From an uncultured Carboxylicivirga sp. (lineage in GTDB: Bacteria > Bacteroidota > Bacteroidia > Bacteroidales > Marinilabiliaceae), in contig CANLLN010000021.1 of NCBI GenBank assembly GCA_947491945.1, positions 1 to 64,000 on the forward strand: a stretch of DNA of 64,000 nucleotides, given 5' to 3'. Within the stretch, counting starts at the first letter, position 1. The number at the start of each line of letters is the position of its first letter. The notes under the pieces are model-generated. The model saw only the letters and a program-made list of their open reading frames with translations. It ran no database searches and was not told the origin of the DNA. Both the position numbers and the translations under genes were made by a program. Shown here one piece after another: positions 61,554-64,000 of the stretch.

Positions 61554-62009
61554 TTACACCGCCGTATTGGCCTGTAACTCCATCTTCAGATGCGGAATGC
61601 CATCTTCGAGGTATTCGTCTGAGATGATTTTATAGCCCAGGCTGACATAGAATGCTTTTAAGTATTTCTGGGCACTGATTTGTATACAAGGAACTTTCCA
61701 TTGAGAAAAAATCCAGCTGGCTGCTTTTTGCATTACCTGGCGCGCCAAGCCTTTAAAGCGATAATCTTTATCTACCACTAAGCGTCCAATGGAAGCTTCT
61801 TTAAAGCGGCTGCCGGGGGGCAGTATTCTTGCATAAGCAATTATTGTGTCATTATCGATAAGCAGTAGGTGGTGCGCATATTCATCGTTGCCATCCAAAT
61901 CATTGTAAACACAGTCTTGTTCAACGACAAATATTTCGGCACGCAGTTGAAGTGACTGGTATAATTCCTTTAATTTTAAGTTGTTGAACGATATGATTTT
62001 AAGTTCCAT
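61554..62009 (-). CDS. ElaA-type GNAT N-acetyltransferase
   Basis: A 151-residue GNAT acetyltransferase from the ATG at 62009; an upstream in-frame extension is not conserved. The ElaA-like features are LQLRAEIFVVEQDCVYNDLDGNDEY, YARILPPGSRFKEASIGRLVVDKDYRFKGLARQVM (acetyl-CoA-binding loop) and ISAQKYLKAFYVSLGYKIISDEYLEDGIPH. The acceptor is unknown. It is separated from the kinase unit by 55 bases without a clear terminator. Confidence 0.85.
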   Translation of the reverse strand: MELKIISFNNLKLKELYQSLQLRAEIFVVEQDCVYNDLDGNDEYAHHLLLIDNDTIIAYARILPPGSRFKEASIGRLVVDKDYRFKGLARQVMQKAASWIFSQWKVPCIQISAQKYLKAFYVSLGYKIISDEYLEDGIPHLKMELQANTAV

Positions 62010-62071
62010 TTGTATGCATGGTAGTTTAACGAATATTGAAAATAAAATCTTTTCAGTACTTGTGCAAATTC

Positions 62072-62950
62072 TTACTTTCTTAGCCTTGCTATGTTCACTA
62101 AATAGATACCCCCGATCACCACAACACCGCCTGCAATTTGCCACGCGCTAAGTAATTCGCCCAGAATGAAAAATGCCGCAATGGCGGTTACTACAGGCTG
62201 TCCGAGCAGGGTGGGCGATACCGTGGTGGCTTTCAGGTGTCCCTGCGAGTAGTTAATGAGTGTCCACCCACCCACATGCACCCCGATGCCATAAACCAGC
62301 CAGATAATCCAGGTGGTGTCACTGTATCCGGTAAATGAATGAGGACTTAATAAAACGGCCCATCCGGTTGTAAAAGCAGCCGCAATTGTGCTTAAGGAAA
62401 GATAAAGCAGAGTGTTCATATAGGAGCGCCCTTGCTGGGTAAATAGATGATAGATGCCATAGAAGATGCCTGCTACAATGCTGAGACCTATTCCGGCAAT
62501 TAAGCCATCTTTAACATACCAGCTACGTGCGGCCATCATAAACATGCCTGTTATGGTAACGAATAGTCCCAGCCAAAAGCCCTTGGATTGCCTTTCTTTA
62601 AAGATAAATACAGCGCCGAGGCCGACCCATACAGGAGCCAGATTCGCGATTAAGGTAGGAATGGTGGCATTGCTCAGTTCAATGCCCCACGACCACAAGG
62701 CCATGTCGATACCAAAAGCTACGCCACCCAATATGGGCATTAGTAGTGCTTTTAGGGGGAGTTTTATAAGCAGGCGCCACTTGCTTAACAGGGGAGTGAT
62801 TAATACCAGTGAGGCCACAGCAACCCTGTAAAAGGCGGTTACCATGCCGGGGGCTTCAGCCGACTTAATAAGGATGGCCGAAAAGCCAATGATGATAAGG
62901 CCTGTAAACAAAGCCAGATAGGGGCGTACAAGTGATGATGAGCTGCACAT
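62072..62950 (-). CDS. EamA/DMT family transporter
   Basis: A 292-residue inner-membrane protein from the ATG at 62950; the upstream in-frame TTG is ignored. Ten hydrophobic helices in two EamA repeats, with family features AVASLVLITPLL, NLAPVWVGLGAVFIF, PTLLGQPVVTAIAAFFILGELLSAWQIAGGVVVIGGIYLV. Such DMT exporters move metabolites or drugs; the substrate is unknown. A -7 element (TATCTTTG, minus strand, 62966-62973) lies 16 bases before the ATG. Confidence 0.9.
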   Translation of the reverse strand: MCSSSSLVRPYLALFTGLIIIGFSAILIKSAEAPGMVTAFYRVAVASLVLITPLLSKWRLLIKLPLKALLMPILGGVAFGIDMALWSWGIELSNATIPTLIANLAPVWVGLGAVFIFKERQSKGFWLGLFVTITGMFMMAARSWYVKDGLIAGIGLSIVAGIFYGIYHLFTQQGRSYMNTLLYLSLSTIAAAFTTGWAVLLSPHSFTGYSDTTWIIWLVYGIGVHVGGWTLINYSQGHLKATTVSPTLLGQPVVTAIAAFFILGELLSAWQIAGGVVVIGGIYLVNIARLRK

Positions 62951-62965
62951 GATTTTAAATTTGCG

Positions 62966-62973
62966 CAAAGATA
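62966..62973 (-). promoter_or_regulatory. Putative EamA gene -7 element (TATCTTTG)
   Basis: The minus-strand TATCTTTG matches TAnnTTTG, 16 bases before the EamA ATG. The 400-base gap to the RRM gene holds no other gene. Confidence 0.45.
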
Positions 62974-63179
62974 AGCCGATTATTGTTACAGCCTAATAAT
63001 ACCTGTTTATTAGATGCTTATAAAGGCTTAGGGTGAATAGTCACTTAGCTTTACTTGTCAATGATTCGATCCTGTTTACTCAGGAGACGGTGTTTAATGC
63101 CGTAAAATACAATTAAATAGAAGCGTTATTAATTAACACTCTTTAGGGTACATTGTTATTAAACTGATAATTATTTGTT

Positions 63180-63350
63180 TACCTTTGTGGCATATTTTAA
63201 AAGGCCGATTTTTGATAATTTCCTGAATGATAGCCGCTTCACGTCACTTCCTCCGAAGCCTGCTGCAGTTCACATCTTCAATTCTCTTCTTTTTAAATAA
63301 GTAATATTGGCACACGAAGTGCCATCGTCTAATTTTATAAGTGTTATAGC
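63180..63350 (+). promoter_or_regulatory. Promoter and long 5' leader of the RRM gene
   Basis: TACCTTTG at 63180-63187 is a TAnnTTTG element about 163 bases before the ATG, giving an unusually long leader. A 6-bp hairpin TGGCAC-ACGAA-GTGCCA lies at 63308-63324, 27 bases before the ATG. Long structured leaders are common in cold-shock RNA-binding protein genes. Confidence 0.45.
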
Positions 63351-63629
63351 ATGAATATTTTTATTGCAGGTCTGACAGATAACATCTGGGATGAGGATTT
63401 GAAAGAACTTTTTGAAGAATACGGACAGGTAACTTCCGCTAAAGTTATCAAAGATCGCGAAACCCGCAAGTCACGTGGTTTTGGTTTTGTGGAGATGCCC
63501 GACGATGCGGCAGCTAAAAAGGCCATTCATGAATTGGATCGTGCCGAGTATGATGGAAAGATCATCAATATTAAAGAAGCGCGTCCTAAAGAAGGAGGTC
63601 GCCAGGGCGGTAACCGTCGTCGCTTCTAG
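63351..63629 (+). CDS. RNA recognition motif (RRM) RNA-binding protein
   Basis: A 92-residue single-RRM protein. RNP2 is IFIAGL (residues 3-8) and RNP1 is SRGFGFVEM (about 41-49), with a basic glycine/arginine tail (GGRQGGNRRRF). Such small RRM proteins are abundant in Bacteroidota and bind single-stranded RNA as global post-transcriptional regulators; some are cold induced. The long leader with hairpin supports control at the RNA level. It has its own promoter and a strong terminator. Confidence 0.93.
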   Translation: MNIFIAGLTDNIWDEDLKELFEEYGQVTSAKVIKDRETRKSRGFGFVEMPDDAAAKKAIHELDRAEYDGKIINIKEARPKEGGRQGGNRRRF

Positions 63630-63660
63630 TAATATAGCGCAGAATAACCTAAGATATGAC

Positions 63661-63696
63661 AAAAAAGCCCGTGCACTTGTTGCACGGGCTTTTTTG
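63661..63696 (+). terminator. Terminator of the RRM gene
   Basis: GCCCGTGCA (63667-63675) pairs perfectly with TGCACGGGC (63681-63689) around CTTGT, flanked by A- and T-runs, so it can act on both strands. Confidence 0.88.
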
Positions 63697-63710
63697 CGAA
63701 TTAATGTTTG

Positions 63711-63749
63711 ATTGCCTGAGTTTAAAAATTCACATCAAACTCAGGCAAT
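63711..63749 (-). terminator. 13-bp inverted repeat, possible terminator of the membrane protein gene
   Basis: ATTGCCTGAGTTT (63711-63723) and AAACTCAGGCAAT (63737-63749) pair perfectly around 13 bases. It is 15 bases after the minus-strand stop, but no T-tract follows, so the terminator function is only likely. Confidence 0.55.
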
Positions 63750-63764
63750 AGTAATATCCATTTC

Positions 63765-64000
63765 TTAGTTGTTGGTACCTTCTGTTTTACTAAGGTGCTT
63801 GTCGTAAAAGAATAATGCTACTACAGCAGCCAAACCAATAATGAGAATAACCGTCCAGATGGATGCCGGGTTATAGGTGTCCCACAAGTAGTTGGTCAGT
63901 TCATTGCTGTTCATATTCATGGCCGTAGCCGCTTGTTCAAAATATTCGTTTTGTGTCAGCCCCTCATCAATGCTCAGTCCCCGGGCCGCTACTTCCTGCT
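63765..64000 (-). CDS. C-terminal part of a membrane protein (possibly MFS transporter), partial
   Basis: The last 78 residues of a minus-strand gene whose start lies beyond the window. It includes a soluble loop (GLSIDEGLTQNEYFEQAATAM), the segment LWDTYNPASIW, and one terminal transmembrane helix (VILIIGLAAVVALFFYDK). The loop-helix order resembles the end of MFS permeases in Bacteroidota, but the family is not certain. It ends with SKTEGTNN. Confidence 0.6.
   Translation of the reverse strand, partial: QEVAARGLSIDEGLTQNEYFEQAATAMNMNSNELTNYLWDTYNPASIWTVILIIGLAAVVALFFYDKHLSKTEGTNN

Noticed and set aside
1-64000. Insertion sequences, prophage, integrase or CRISPR array
   Set aside because: No transposase, integrase, phage structural or Cas-like frames and no regularly spaced repeats longer than 20 bases were seen.

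Overview
The window is a chromosomal segment of a member of the Bacteroidota. The best fit is a marine or sediment Bacteroidales/Marinilabiliales-like lineage, but that placement is inferred from gene content only. Evidence includes type IX secretion/gliding genes (gldJ, porU, porV), a fused secDF, Rex, Bacteroidota-type -7 elements (TAnnTTTG) before many genes, signal peptides with lipoprotein Cys, a few TTG starts, and single-gene-like families typical of this phylum. Most of the window is ordinary core genome; no insertion sequence, prophage, CRISPR array or rRNA is visible.

Layout. 1-8.4 kb: tRNA-Val, folC (minus), phoH, then mtaB-suhB-lipid A type acyltransferase-glycosyltransferase, converging on murF. 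8.4-15.3 kb: gldJ diverging from porU-porV (type IX secretion). 15.3-24.5 kb: ispF, a thioredoxin-like gene, tamA-like Omp85, tamB, a TPR protein and a small conserved protein. 24.5-31.3 kb: a 42-residue membrane peptide gene, a hybrid sensor kinase with a degenerate ATPase, a secreted protein, rex, and an NtrB/NtrC-type pair. 31.6-41.5 kb: an ABC ATPase/FtsX-type permease pair, secDF, tatA, a Na+/Ca2+ exchanger, lolD, a TIGR02757 protein and trmN6.

41.6-50.4 kb is the most distinctive region. A sigma factor and a membrane TPR protein (putative anti-sigma) run into a 1,074-residue secreted TPR-CHAT protein. Divergent from the CHAT gene is an unannotated-looking 47-codon gene whose product has a Gly-Gly leader, followed by a small winged-helix regulator, an HlyD-type membrane fusion protein and a peptidase-C39 ABC exporter with an intact Cys-His-Asp triad. 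Together these form a plausible peptide maturation/export system, with a CHAT protease-like protein sharing its 84-bp control region.

50.4-56 kb: a MATE exporter, a small membrane protein, and an ECF sigma locus. The locus is lipoprotein - sigma - anti-sigma/beta-barrel fusion, then a second lipoprotein. The two transcription units carry the same bipartite promoter motif (TTCCAACC-N16-CGTCAT), so they look like one autoregulated ECF regulon. 56-64 kb, mostly minus strand: two tandem paralogous secreted proteins with galactose-binding-like folds, a small TonB-C-like secreted protein preceded by five helically phased TGTCA half-sites, an OmpR/PhoB-type two-component pair, an ElaA-type acetyltransferase, an EamA transporter, an RRM RNA-binding protein (plus strand), and the C-terminal end of a membrane protein at the window edge.
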